Below are positions 1 to 8,193 of a stretch of 43,903 nucleotides of DNA, one piece after another. Origin of the DNA: Pseudomonadota bacterium (lineage in GTDB: Bacteria; Desulfobacterota; Desulfobacteria; Desulfobacterales; Desulfobacteraceae); contig JAHJLN010000113.1 of NCBI GenBank assembly GCA_018821715.1, positions 1 to 43,903 of the forward strand, read 5' to 3'. The translations under genes and the position numbers were made by a program. The first letter of the stretch is position 1, and every line of letters begins with the position of its first letter. Below the pieces are notes generated by a model that did no database searches, was not told the origin of the DNA, and saw nothing but the letters and a program-made list of their open reading frames with translations.

Positions 1-2
1 CC

Positions 3-1262
3 TGTTATCTGAATATGGGCAATGTTGTCCATGAAGAAGGCAAGTATGAAGCGTCAATGGAATGGTATGAAAGAGCCATTGTTTTTAATTATGCAGATAG
101 CAAAAAAGCATATAATAATCTGGGCGTAGCGTTGACAAGACTGGGCAGGCTTGACGAGGCGGTTGAAAAATTGAAAAAAGCCGTTGAAATAGATCCCCGG
201 TATTATGAGGCCTATAATAATATCGGTGAAACCTATAAATATCTTGGAAACTATGAAAAAGCCCTTGAATCCTGTGAAGAGGCGATTCGTCTGTCCCCTG
301 AATTTGTGCCGGCAAGATGGAACAGGTCCATGCTTTTCCTGCTGAAAGGCCAGTTTGAAAAAGGATGGACAGAATATGAATGGCGGTGGCAAAGACCCAA
401 CACGCCCAAAAGAAAAATTGATGCCGGCATGGCATGGGATGGAAACTTTTTTAAAGGCAAAACTATTTTTGTCTATGAAGAGCAGGGAATGGGGGATACG
501 CTTCAATTTATCCGATACCTGCCCTTGGTAAAACAAATGGGCGGGCATGTGATTTTTGAAGTATTGACGCCAATGATACGGCTTGTTGAATCTGTTAAAG
601 GATTTGACAGGTTGTGGGTGGGCATAAGGAATGTGGATACAAGACCCTCGGATCGGTTTGATTTTCATATTCCGTTGATGTCGTTACCCAGGATTTTTAA
701 TACAACTCTTAAGACTGTACCGGCAGATATCCCCTATTTAACAGCAGATCAGAATCTGGCTCAAATCTGGAAGAAAAGAATTAAAAAGAACAGCAGTTTT
801 AAAATCGGCATTGTCTGGGCCGGACATCCGGGACATACCAATGATGGAACCCGGTCTACATATTTAAGCTTGTTTTCAGTTCTTAAACAGGTTAAAGGGA
901 TCGCGCTGTTCAGCCTTCAGATAGAAAAATATGAGAAATGGACAGATATTAATCCCAGAAAAATAATTGATCAGGACCTGGGGGAACAGATTTCAGATTT
1001 TGCAGATACAGCAGCAATCATAGAAAATCTTGACCTTGTGATTTCCGTTGATACGGCTATTGTTCATCTTGCCGGAGCATTGGGGAAACAGGTCTGGACA
1101 CTTCTTCCCTTTTCTCCGGACTGGCGCTGGATGATAGACCAAGAAGACTCCCCCTGGTACCCGACAATGAAATTGTTCCGCCAGCCTGCTCCGGGAGATT
1201 GGAAATCTGTGTTTAAGAAGGTTAAAAAACACCTTGCAACACAGATAAAACAAAAAAAATAG
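3..1262 (+). CDS. TPR protein with C-terminal glycosyltransferase-9-like domain (5' end cut by window)
   Basis: The frame is open from base 3 with no stop, so the first ATG (base 15) is probably internal and the gene begins outside the window. The first ~110 visible residues are about three tetratricopeptide repeats (AYNNLGVALTRLGRLDEAVE and the similar unit that follows). From about residue 145 the protein resembles the glycosyltransferase family 9/heptosyltransferase fold: FVYEEQGMGDTLQFIRYLP near the start of the domain and, near the end, VISVDTAIVHLAGALGKQVW followed by LPFSPDWRW. TPR-GT proteins of this type are common in deltaproteobacteria and are usually linked to glycan or glycoprotein synthesis, but substrates are unknown. 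A strong terminator follows, so it is probably the last gene of its transcript. Confidence 0.8.
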   Translation, partial: CYLNMGNVVHEEGKYEASMEWYERAIVFNYADSKKAYNNLGVALTRLGRLDEAVEKLKKAVEIDPRYYEAYNNIGETYKYLGNYEKALESCEEAIRLSPEFVPARWNRSMLFLLKGQFEKGWTEYEWRWQRPNTPKRKIDAGMAWDGNFFKGKTIFVYEEQGMGDTLQFIRYLPLVKQMGGHVIFEVLTPMIRLVESVKGFDRLWVGIRNVDTRPSDRFDFHIPLMSLPRIFNTTLKTVPADIPYLTADQNLAQIWKKRIKKNSSFKIGIVWAGHPGHTNDGTRSTYLSLFSVLKQVKGIALFSLQIEKYEKWTDINPRKIIDQDLGEQISDFADTAAIIENLDLVISVDTAIVHLAGALGKQVWTLLPFSPDWRWMIDQEDSPWYPTMKLFRQPAPGDWKSVFKKVKKHLATQIKQKK

Positions 1263-1310
1263 GATCAGCCTCTTTTTTTTGATATACCCAAACTAAAGGT
1301 AATTTTGAAA

Positions 1311-1358
1311 AAGGCCGATTGATGAAAGGTAAATGATTTCATTATAATCGGCTTTTTT
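1311..1358 (+). terminator. Rho-independent terminator after the TPR/GT gene
   Basis: GCCGATT (1314-1320) pairs with AATCGGC (1346-1352), with extra pairing inside (ATGAAA with TTTCAT), followed immediately by a run of six T. It lies just upstream of the motB-like ribosome binding site, so it separates that gene from the TPR/GT transcript or attenuates read-through into it. Confidence 0.8.
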
Positions 1359-1377
1359 ATTTCAAAGGAAAAATTGC

Positions 1378-2133
1378 ATGGAATTGGAAGATATAAAAAA
1401 AACCTCGGATTATGCTTATTCTATCCGGGATGATAGAAATGAATTTTATGATGAAATCCTGTCATACCCTCCTGAAAAAAGAAATGACAAGTGGTCGGTC
1501 TCATGGTCGGATTTGATGATGACCATGTTTATTTTTTTTGTTGTGATGTATCTTTATCAGACCGGCAACAGGGATCTTTTATTCGGCAAGGGCCCGGGCA
1601 AAAACTATCTGTCGGAGAGTGGGTCGCAAAGCATTGTGAATATTGGTTTGGATCAGAATCCATCCCAGGTATATGATCAGACAAGACAGGCCATTTCCGA
1701 GGTCATGGTGACTCAGCCGGATTCTGTTGAATTGATGAAGAATGGAGCGGTTCGAATCGTTCTGGCAGGGGATCTGTTGTTTGATCCGGGGAAGGTGGAC
1801 CTTAAGGTCGGTGCCCGGTATCAGCTCAATCAGATCGCACGGGTGCTCAACGAGAATGATTTTGCCATTAACGTTGTGGGCCATACAGATGATGCACCGA
1901 CACGAAGCGAACAATATCCCACCAACTGGGAGCTGTCTTCAAAAAGAGCAGCCATGGTTGCAAGATATCTGACAGAAGTCACAAAGGTGGATGAAAAAAG
2001 AGTGTTTATCAGTGCCTACTCATATCATCAACCGGTCAGATCAAATGATACCGCTTATAATCGAGCCTTAAACAGGCGTGTGGAGATCATTTTGACGAAG
2101 CAACAACCCCCATATGCACCATCAAACAATTAA
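1378..2133 (+). CDS. MotB/OmpA-family peptidoglycan-binding stator protein
   Basis: 251 residues. A charged N-terminal segment of about 40 residues precedes a single membrane helix. The MotB-type entry motif SVSWSDLMMTMFIFFVVMYL carries Asp45 at the position of the proton-binding aspartate of MotB. The C-terminal half is an OmpA-like peptidoglycan-binding domain (NVVGHTDDAPTR, NWELSSKRAAMVARYL, NRRVEIILT). It is expected to sit in the inner membrane and anchor a MotA-type channel to the cell wall. AGGA precedes the ATG by a few bases. The motA-like gene follows after 28 bases and surely pairs with it. No flagellar gene is nearby, so it may be a non-flagellar proton-channel stator (gliding or transport type) rather than a true flagellar MotB. 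Confidence 0.85.
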   Translation: MELEDIKKTSDYAYSIRDDRNEFYDEILSYPPEKRNDKWSVSWSDLMMTMFIFFVVMYLYQTGNRDLLFGKGPGKNYLSESGSQSIVNIGLDQNPSQVYDQTRQAISEVMVTQPDSVELMKNGAVRIVLAGDLLFDPGKVDLKVGARYQLNQIARVLNENDFAINVVGHTDDAPTRSEQYPTNWELSSKRAAMVARYLTEVTKVDEKRVFISAYSYHQPVRSNDTAYNRALNRRVEIILTKQQPPYAPSNN

Positions 2134-2161
2134 AACAGACTTACCCAGATAAGGAGGCAAT

Positions 2162-3013
2162 ATGCTGACACCGGAACTTATTAAATTTTTAAAGCAGACA
2201 AGAAAAAATATCATTGGATTGCTGATTTGTGTGATCTTGTTTTTATCCGGCTTTTTTATTCACGGGAATACAGGGTTGTATCTCAATCTTTCCGGATTTC
2301 TGATTGTCATCGGCGGAACCCTGGGGGCAACTTTTTTAAGTTATAACATGAAACGGATTGAAATTCTTTTTAAGGTCTTAAAGACCGCATATGGCAAACA
2401 GACAAGAGATCCTGATGAAATTGTAAAAATCCTGGTTGATTTGTCAGTGAAAAGACGGGTGAAAGGGGTGCTGGCCCTGCAGAAAGATGAGGATGAAACC
2501 TCAATAGCATTTTTAAAACAGGCCATTGGGTTATTGGTGGACGGATGTTCCAAAGAACAGATTAAAGATTCTTTAAGTGCTGAAATGTATTTTTTCAGAA
2601 TGAGAAGAGATGAAACCCGCAGAGTGCTGCAGACCATGGCAGATGTTGCTCCATCCTTCGGCCTGGTGGGAAGTGTTGTGGGCTTGATAGGAATGCTGGC
2701 AGGAGCCGGTGATTCCCATGTAATCATGGCAACCGTCCCTATTGCCCTTACGTCGACACTGTATGGGATTATCCTGTCCAATTTTATTTTTCTGCCTTTT
2801 TCTGCTACTATCAGGGAGAGAACGATCAAAGAGCTGTTCCTTCAAAAGATTATTACAGATGGCGTTCTTGCTGTTTTTGATGAGCTTCACCCAAGGATGC
2901 TGGAACGGAAACTAAAGTCATTCTTAACGCCTTCAGCACGGCACGGGCATTTTGTGTCATTTGAAAATTCAAAAGAAGAACTGGAATTAAAAGATCTTAA
3001 GGAAAGTGCCTGA
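2162..3013 (+). CDS. MotA/TolQ/ExbB-family proton channel
   Basis: 283 residues with a strong AAGGAGG ribosome binding site. Two N-terminal membrane helices (about residues 17-34 and 43-60, the second in LNLSGFLIVIGGTLGATFLS) are followed by a cytoplasmic stretch. Two further helices lie near residues 160-215; the APSFGLVGSVVGLIGMLAG segment is the MotA_ExbB signature. Together with the preceding MotB-like protein it should form an ion-driven stator. The gene order (B before A) is the reverse of the usual motA-motB order. No terminator is evident before the tRNA promoter. Confidence 0.87.
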   Translation: MLTPELIKFLKQTRKNIIGLLICVILFLSGFFIHGNTGLYLNLSGFLIVIGGTLGATFLSYNMKRIEILFKVLKTAYGKQTRDPDEIVKILVDLSVKRRVKGVLALQKDEDETSIAFLKQAIGLLVDGCSKEQIKDSLSAEMYFFRMRRDETRRVLQTMADVAPSFGLVGSVVGLIGMLAGAGDSHVIMATVPIALTSTLYGIILSNFIFLPFSATIRERTIKELFLQKIITDGVLAVFDELHPRMLERKLKSFLTPSARHGHFVSFENSKEELELKDLKESA

Positions 3014-3044
3014 TTAAAAAAATGATATGAGGTTTAAAAAACAG

Positions 3045-3073
3045 TTGACAAGATTTTCAAAATCATATAGATA
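3045..3073 (+). promoter_or_regulatory. Candidate sigma-70 promoter for the tRNA pair
   Basis: A perfect -35 box TTGACA (3045-3050), then 17 bases, then a weak -10 TAGATA (3068-3073; TATAGA overlaps two bases upstream). Transcription would start about 15-20 bases before tRNA-Lys. Confidence 0.55.
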
Positions 3074-3097
3074 ACTTGTGTTTTTTTGATTGGCCTT

Positions 3098-3173
3098 GGG
3101 CCGTTAACTCAGTTGGCAGAGTATCTGCCTTTTAAGCAGAGAGTCGCTGGTTCGAGCCCAGCACGGCCCACCA
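3098..3173 (+). tRNA. tRNA-Lys (anticodon TTT)
   Basis: A full cloverleaf is visible. Acceptor GGGCCGT (3098-3104) pairs with ACGGCCC (3163-3169), followed by discriminator A and an encoded CCA. The D arm is ACTC/GAGT. The anticodon stem is TCTGC/GCAGA with loop CTTTTAA, giving anticodon TTT at 3131-3133. The T arm is GCTGG-TTCGAGC-CCAGC. Confidence 0.97.
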
Positions 3174-3194
3174 CCAAAAAAAGAAACATATTGC

Positions 3195-3272
<78 letters not shown>

Positions 3273-3290
3273 CTTTTACCCCGGTAAAAG

Positions 3291-3346
3291 AAATCGAAAT
3301 ACCTTTGAGTTTTAAACAAGATTCCAAGGGTATTTCGATTTTTTCG
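3291..3346 (+). terminator. Strong intrinsic terminator after the tRNA pair
   Basis: A 17-base stem with one G-T pair: 3291-3307 against 3325-3341, containing ATCGAAATACC/GGTATTTCGAT, and a T-rich tail. It ends the tRNA transcript. Confidence 0.85.
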
Positions 3347-3485
3347 TTTTGGGACGTATCATTATCTCCTGCAACAGATTATTAAACCCAGCCAGTGTAT
3401 CCGGTTTTGCATTGTTTTTTATGCTATTCGTCTTGGCCCCCTGAAATTCAACAAGCAGAAAGACCTTTATGAGAGAGGATCTCCA

Positions 3486-4871
3486 CTATTTCACCATGCC
3501 ATGGCCTTTATCTTTCAGCTGTTTGATACCAGCCATTATTCGGCTGTCCTTGGAAAGTGCATAATGCCGTTCCAAAAGACTCAATGCAATATCAGCTTTT
3601 TTTTGACTTTGAAGCATGTCTGAATAATTAAGAACAATATTGACATGGGTCCCTTTTGTCATATTCATTCCATCTATGATCGCTTTTAAAGCAAGTTCCT
3701 TTTTACCGGCTTCCCAATAGAGTACCCCCAGATTATTTAACAGCTCTGGAAAATAGTAATTCAATGCCAGGGAAAATGTTTTTTTAAAAATTATTTCCGC
3801 CTGTTCTTTTTTGCCAATACTGTAATACAATTCTCCAAGCTTATTAAGGATGACAGGGTCATCGGGTCTTAATCGGTTCAGCTTTTCAAAGCATTCAATC
3901 GATAAGCTGACATTTCCGGCTTTAAATAACAAAACAGCATATAAGGTTAGAGTCATACTATTATCAGACCCGTTTGTTTTTGATAATGCAGTCTGCAATA
4001 ATTCCAAAGCCATGGTGGTTAATTGCACATTCCATAGGATTGAACCAATTGATGTAACAACCATTTCAGAATACTTTTCATTTTCAAGCAATTGATGGAT
4101 ATGCTCATTTAATTCTTCATGGCGTTTTTGCTGTAAAGGATCAGAGGATTGATTTACAATAGAAACACCCCTGCTTTGAGAAAAAGTTTTATTGTGCTCT
4201 GCAGCGGTTGATGCCAATTTCAATGACAGCTCTAATAAGGGGTGAGAATCCGTTTTTTCTATATGCCATATGCTGGATTCAAATTTTACATCGGGGAAAA
4301 ATTCACTGATGGATCTTATCACGCCGTAATGATGGGGCTCTCCAAACATCATGTCAACATTTTCTTCACATAATTCCAATGCTCTAAGGTAATTGCAGTC
4401 CTTTAAATGTTTTAAATAATCATGCCCGCATAACACGCCATTGTTTTTAAGCTTGGGATACCATTTGAGAATATCTTTCCGAACATTTTCATATCTGTGA
4501 TCAGCATCGATAAATATAAGATCTGCAACATTATCCCCAATTACGTCGCATACTTCATCGGTCCGTCCGATAAGCGTGATGGTATTTTTTTCATACCCTT
4601 CATCTTTGATGCGGTTTAAAAAGATGTCTAAAATGTTATGTTCCTTGTAGGACCATTGGATATCTTCTGTTGAACAAGGCATGCCTTTAAACCAGTCAAC
4701 GCAATATAATCTGCCGTTATTTTGAGCAATAACAGGAAGCATGGAGATGCTTGATTTTCCAGTATAACTGCCCAGTTCAATAACTACCATTCCCGGCTTT
4801 GACTGTTTTTTTACAAGTTTTTCCAACGCAATTTTATCTTCATTTGAAATTCCATCAAGAATAACAGCCAT
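3486..4871 (-). CDS. Class I SAM-dependent methyltransferase with C-terminal TPRs
   Basis: 461 residues from the chosen start. An upstream in-frame ATG at 4904 adds 11 residues, but the ATG at 4871 has a GGAG site eight bases upstream and gives a clean N-terminus (MAVILDGIS). Residues ~15-165 are a Methyltransf_24-type Rossmann domain: VVIELGSYTGKSSISM is the SAM-binding motif I, RLYCVDWFKG motif II, and DLIFIDADHRYENV the acidic strand. After a linker, residues ~250-455 form degenerate TPRs (LNKLGELYYSIGKKEQAEII and LLNNLGVLYWEAGKKELALK are the clearest). Such proteins commonly act on surface glycans or as glycan-linked methylases; the substrate is unknown. It stands alone on the minus strand. 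Confidence 0.8.
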   Translation of the reverse strand: MAVILDGISNEDKIALEKLVKKQSKPGMVVIELGSYTGKSSISMLPVIAQNNGRLYCVDWFKGMPCSTEDIQWSYKEHNILDIFLNRIKDEGYEKNTITLIGRTDEVCDVIGDNVADLIFIDADHRYENVRKDILKWYPKLKNNGVLCGHDYLKHLKDCNYLRALELCEENVDMMFGEPHHYGVIRSISEFFPDVKFESSIWHIEKTDSHPLLELSLKLASTAAEHNKTFSQSRGVSIVNQSSDPLQQKRHEELNEHIHQLLENEKYSEMVVTSIGSILWNVQLTTMALELLQTALSKTNGSDNSMTLTLYAVLLFKAGNVSLSIECFEKLNRLRPDDPVILNKLGELYYSIGKKEQAEIIFKKTFSLALNYYFPELLNNLGVLYWEAGKKELALKAIIDGMNMTKGTHVNIVLNYSDMLQSQKKADIALSLLERHYALSKDSRIMAGIKQLKDKGHGMVK

Positions 4872-4924
4872 GATATTTCTCCGGATACGGGTTGGCAAAA
4901 ACAAAACAGGTATACTGTTAATTT

Positions 4925-4951
4925 CCTATAATCAAAGAATCAGACTGTCAA
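4925..4951 (-). promoter_or_regulatory. Weak candidate promoter for the methyltransferase-TPR gene
   Basis: On the minus strand a perfect TTGACA (4951-4946) is followed after 15 bases by TATAGG (4930-4925). The short spacer makes this tentative. A 14-base palindrome lies directly upstream. Confidence 0.4.
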
Positions 4952-4963
4952 GAAATGATTACA

Positions 4964-4977
4964 TGTATGGCCATACA
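4964..4977. repeat. Perfect 14-base palindrome, possible operator
   Basis: TGTATGGCCATACA reads the same on both strands. It lies 12 bases upstream of the candidate -35 box of the methyltransferase-TPR gene, a place typical for an activator or repressor site. Confidence 0.35.
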
Positions 4978-5050
4978 GTAAGTCTTCACAATTGGATGCG
5001 CCAAAAAAAAATGCTTTAAAAGGGTGGATGATGGTCAGCCTGGCAATACT

Positions 5051-6823
5051 CTATGCACTGACACAAGGAAACCCCTTCTTGTCCCATCCTCTTGCGGCAT
5101 AGTAGTCTTTGAGCATCAGTTCCATTTCATCGGTGGTGATGGCTTTGCCTGACGGGAGTGCTTCGGTGTGCAGCCTTTTGGGCAGGCGGTCCTGTTCCGG
5201 AGTAAGACCTTCGCGCAGATTAAAACTTCGGGTCGTATCCGTTATGGCGGCAGCGGTTTTTCTAAGACTTTTTTGATTGAGTTTTAAGCCGGTTACCCAG
5301 AACATGAGCTTTTCAAGTTCTTCCCAGGGGTAAAAATCTCTGTAAAACCGGCAGAGAACGCCGGTATCAAAAATATTCAGCCTATCCTCATAATCAACTA
5401 GCAGGTCGGCCTTGCCAATAATGGTATCCGGCGGGATGATCCCGGCAAGCTCGGGTTTGTAAAACGTGGTCCGCAAATGGCAGGCCCCCCTGGGTGATGT
5501 ACCAAAGGTAAGGCCCATGCCCTTCAGCACCCGCGGATCATACCCCGCCGGTTCCATGCCCTTGACGTGTATGGCCAGATCTTCAAGGCCCCAGGCCTTG
5601 GCCGTTGGAATAATTCCCCGGGCCAGAAGGTCACCGATTCCGCTTCTTTGGGCAATTTTTTTGATCAGGTCTGCAATGCTGTCTGTATTTTTGTATTGGA
5701 TTCCTTCATGAATAATACCGCGAAGTTCAGCTTCCATGGCAAATCCGCACAAATTGCCCGTGGTGATGGTATCCAGTCCCAGCCGGTCGCAAAGATCATT
5801 CAAGAAGGCAATTTCAGCGATGTCGGTGACCATGCAGATGCCGCCAAAAGCATAGATGGTCTCATACTCCGGCCCTTCAATCTTAAGTCCCTTGTGCGGT
5901 CCTTTGCTGATAGTGGCCATTCTGCCGCAGGCCATAAAGCATTTTGCACAGGCATGGGGCGTAACGTCATGCTCTTTGTGAAAGGTTTCCCCGTTGATGC
6001 TTTCCCAGTGGTCACAGGTGCCCTGTGACCAGTATCTGGACGGAAAGGCACCCACTGAATTCATCAGCGAGACCATCATGGTCGTTCCCATGGATTTATA
6101 GGCTTTGACTGCCGGGTGAGCGGCATGGTCCTTTGAAAAGGTTCTGCAATAGGCTTTAAGTGACTCGCCCTGAAACATTTCCCGCTTGCGGTCCCCCTGA
6201 AAAACAACCGCCTTCAGATGCTTTGATCCCATGACAGCGCCTGCGCCGGCACGTCCGGCACAACGCCATTTATCATTGGCAATCAGGGCAAAGGCCACCT
6301 GTTTTTCTCCAGCCGGCCCGATTACAACCACGCCGGGTTTATGATATGCTTTGCTTTCAAGGGCAAATTCAGTTATCACTTGTTCTTCAGTGTCATAGGT
6401 TTCTTTTCCCCACAAGTGGTCAGCCGGGAAGATGGTGGCGCCCTCGGGATGAATGCCAATGACAACAGGGTGTTTTGCCCGGCCTGTGATCAAAATGGCA
6501 TCAAATCCGCAGGAATCAATGGCTTCGGGAACCTTGCCGCCGGAATAGGATTCAGCATACCCTCCTGTCAAAGGAGACTTGGTATACACCCCATACCTGC
6601 TGGACCCCCAGATGGGGCTCTGGCAGAACTGACCCGTGGCAAAGATCAGATGGTTTTCCGGGGAAAGCGGGTCCACTCCGGTTGGATTATTTTTGTTTAA
6701 CAAAAATGTGGCCAGTCCCTTACCCCCCAGGCAGGATTTGAGAACCTCGTCCTCAAGGGGATCGATTTTTACGGTTTCATGTGTTAGATCAATGGTCAGT
6801 ATCTGGTTGTAAAATCCGTACAT
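5051..6823 (-). CDS. Aldehyde:ferredoxin oxidoreductase, tungstopterin type (AOR-1)
   Basis: 590 residues, close to the usual ~600 of the family. An in-frame extension of 52 residues upstream is rejected because MYGFYNQILTIDLT is the normal AOR N-terminus and AGGAAA precedes it. AORs oxidise aldehydes to acids and reduce ferredoxin, using a tungsten bispyranopterin and one [4Fe-4S] cluster. The cluster ligands are all present: Cys292, Cys295, Cys299 (CAKCFMAC) and Cys491 (GVLCRFYRDF). Glu319 (GPEYET) and His449 (RGACHLR) match the Glu and His near the metal in Pyrococcus AOR. It is the last gene of the patA operon, 46 bases after gabT. Its position next to gabT suggests succinate semialdehyde as substrate, but that is inference; the enzyme could be broad. 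Confidence 0.92.
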   Translation of the reverse strand: MYGFYNQILTIDLTHETVKIDPLEDEVLKSCLGGKGLATFLLNKNNPTGVDPLSPENHLIFATGQFCQSPIWGSSRYGVYTKSPLTGGYAESYSGGKVPEAIDSCGFDAILITGRAKHPVVIGIHPEGATIFPADHLWGKETYDTEEQVITEFALESKAYHKPGVVVIGPAGEKQVAFALIANDKWRCAGRAGAGAVMGSKHLKAVVFQGDRKREMFQGESLKAYCRTFSKDHAAHPAVKAYKSMGTTMMVSLMNSVGAFPSRYWSQGTCDHWESINGETFHKEHDVTPHACAKCFMACGRMATISKGPHKGLKIEGPEYETIYAFGGICMVTDIAEIAFLNDLCDRLGLDTITTGNLCGFAMEAELRGIIHEGIQYKNTDSIADLIKKIAQRSGIGDLLARGIIPTAKAWGLEDLAIHVKGMEPAGYDPRVLKGMGLTFGTSPRGACHLRTTFYKPELAGIIPPDTIIGKADLLVDYEDRLNIFDTGVLCRFYRDFYPWEELEKLMFWVTGLKLNQKSLRKTAAAITDTTRSFNLREGLTPEQDRLPKRLHTEALPSGKAITTDEMELMLKDYYAARGWDKKGFPCVSA

Positions 6824-6869
6824 GGGGGGTTTCCTTTTTTTTATTTGTGGCAGAAAATCACAAGGGGTT

Positions 6870-8180
6870 TCATGCCTTAAGGGCTTGTAATCCCTGTTCA
6901 ACAATATTAAGTCCTCGATCCAGCTCTTCAGGGGTAATGACCAACGGCATGAGAAAGCGGACCACATTGCCGAAAGCACCGCAGGAAAGCAGGATCAACC
7001 CCTTGTCAAAACAGAATTTTACCAGGGTCTTGGTCTTTTCGGCAGCCGGTGTTTTAGTGGTTCTGTCTTCCACAAGTTCCATGGCCATCATGGGTCCGAT
7101 TCCCCTGACATCACCGATGACGTCATAGGTATCCATAAAGCCCGTGAGTCTGGATTTAAGTGCCTGACTTAATGTTGAAGCTCTTTCCAGCAGATGTTCG
7201 GTTTCAAAAATATCCATGACTGCAAGGGCGGCTTCGCAGGCAATGGGGTTGCCGCTGTATGTGCCGCCGATGCCTGATGCATGGACTGAATCCATGATCT
7301 CTTTCCGGCCGACCACGGCACTCAGCGGCAGGCCGGCGGCAAGGCTTTTGGCAACAGTGGTCATATCCGCCTCAATATTGAAATGTTCCATGGCAAAAAA
7401 GGTTCCGGTACGACCCATTCCAGTCTGGATTTCATCGGCAATAAAAAGGATATTGTTTTTTTCACAGGCCTTTTTAATCTTTGAGAAAAATTCCTTTGGC
7501 GGGACAATAAAGCCACCTTCTCCCTGAACCGGTTCAACAATAATGGCAGCCGTCTGTTCCGGTGACACATGGTTGATGAAAAAATTTTCCAGGGAATCGG
7601 CACAGGCAGTATTGCACGAAGGGTACTCTAAGTTGAAAGGACAACGGTAGCAATAGGCAAACGGCATCCGATAGATTTCAGGGGCAAAGGGGCCGAATCC
7701 GAATTTATACGGTTTTACCTTGCTTGTCAGGCTCATGCCCATAAGGGTCCGCCCGTGAAAAGCATTTTCAAAAGCAATAATGGCTGTTTTTTTGGTGTAA
7801 TACCGGGCGATTTTTACGGCATTTTCCACAGCTTCCGCACCGCTGTTGGCAAACATGGCGGCTTTTGGAAAATTGCCGGGAACTTTTTTGCACAAGTGAT
7901 CTGCAAGGCGAACGGCTGAATCATAGGGGGTGACCATAAAACAGGTATGGGTAAATTTTTCTGCCTGGTTTTTGATGGCCAAAACAACTTTAGGGTGAGA
8001 GTGCCCCACATTCATGACAGCAATCCCGCCGCCGAAATCCAGGTATTCTTTTCCATCCATACTGGTAATGACAGATCCCCTGGCTTTTGAAACATAGCAA
8101 TTGGTTCCGCTGACATTTCCCTTTGCAATGACGGTTTCCCGCAGCGCCTGCAGCGCGTCACCGGTTAAAAGAGTTTCCAC
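6870..8180 (-). CDS. gabT: 4-aminobutyrate aminotransferase
   Basis: 436 residues from a GTG start at 8180, chosen because AGGAAA lies eight bases upstream and because it begins 13 bases after the aguB stop; the longer frame from 8240 would overlap aguB. Class III PLP aminotransferase: FANSGAEAVENAVKIAR, EPVQGEGG, the PLP-binding FIADEIQTGMGRTG, and catalytic Lys278 in TTVAKSLAAG. It should convert 4-aminobutyrate and 2-oxoglutarate to succinate semialdehyde and glutamate in the cytosol. Residues 177-193 contain CX2C-X8-CX3C, an insertion also found in some anaerobe and archaeal GabT-like proteins. In this operon the GABA would come from putrescine. A related omega-amino-acid aminotransferase activity cannot be excluded. 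Confidence 0.9.
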   Translation of the reverse strand: METLLTGDALQALRETVIAKGNVSGTNCYVSKARGSVITSMDGKEYLDFGGGIAVMNVGHSHPKVVLAIKNQAEKFTHTCFMVTPYDSAVRLADHLCKKVPGNFPKAAMFANSGAEAVENAVKIARYYTKKTAIIAFENAFHGRTLMGMSLTSKVKPYKFGFGPFAPEIYRMPFAYCYRCPFNLEYPSCNTACADSLENFFINHVSPEQTAAIIVEPVQGEGGFIVPPKEFFSKIKKACEKNNILFIADEIQTGMGRTGTFFAMEHFNIEADMTTVAKSLAAGLPLSAVVGRKEIMDSVHASGIGGTYSGNPIACEAALAVMDIFETEHLLERASTLSQALKSRLTGFMDTYDVIGDVRGIGPMMAMELVEDRTTKTPAAEKTKTLVKFCFDKGLILLSCGAFGNVVRFLMPLVITPEELDRGLNIVEQGLQALKA

Positions 8181-8193
8181 TTTAAGTTTCCTT

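Noticed and set aside
6824-6979. N-terminal extension of AOR-1 by 52 residues
   Set aside because: The extension overlaps the end of gabT, has no AOR similarity, and the internal ATG at 6823 has a proper ribosome binding site.
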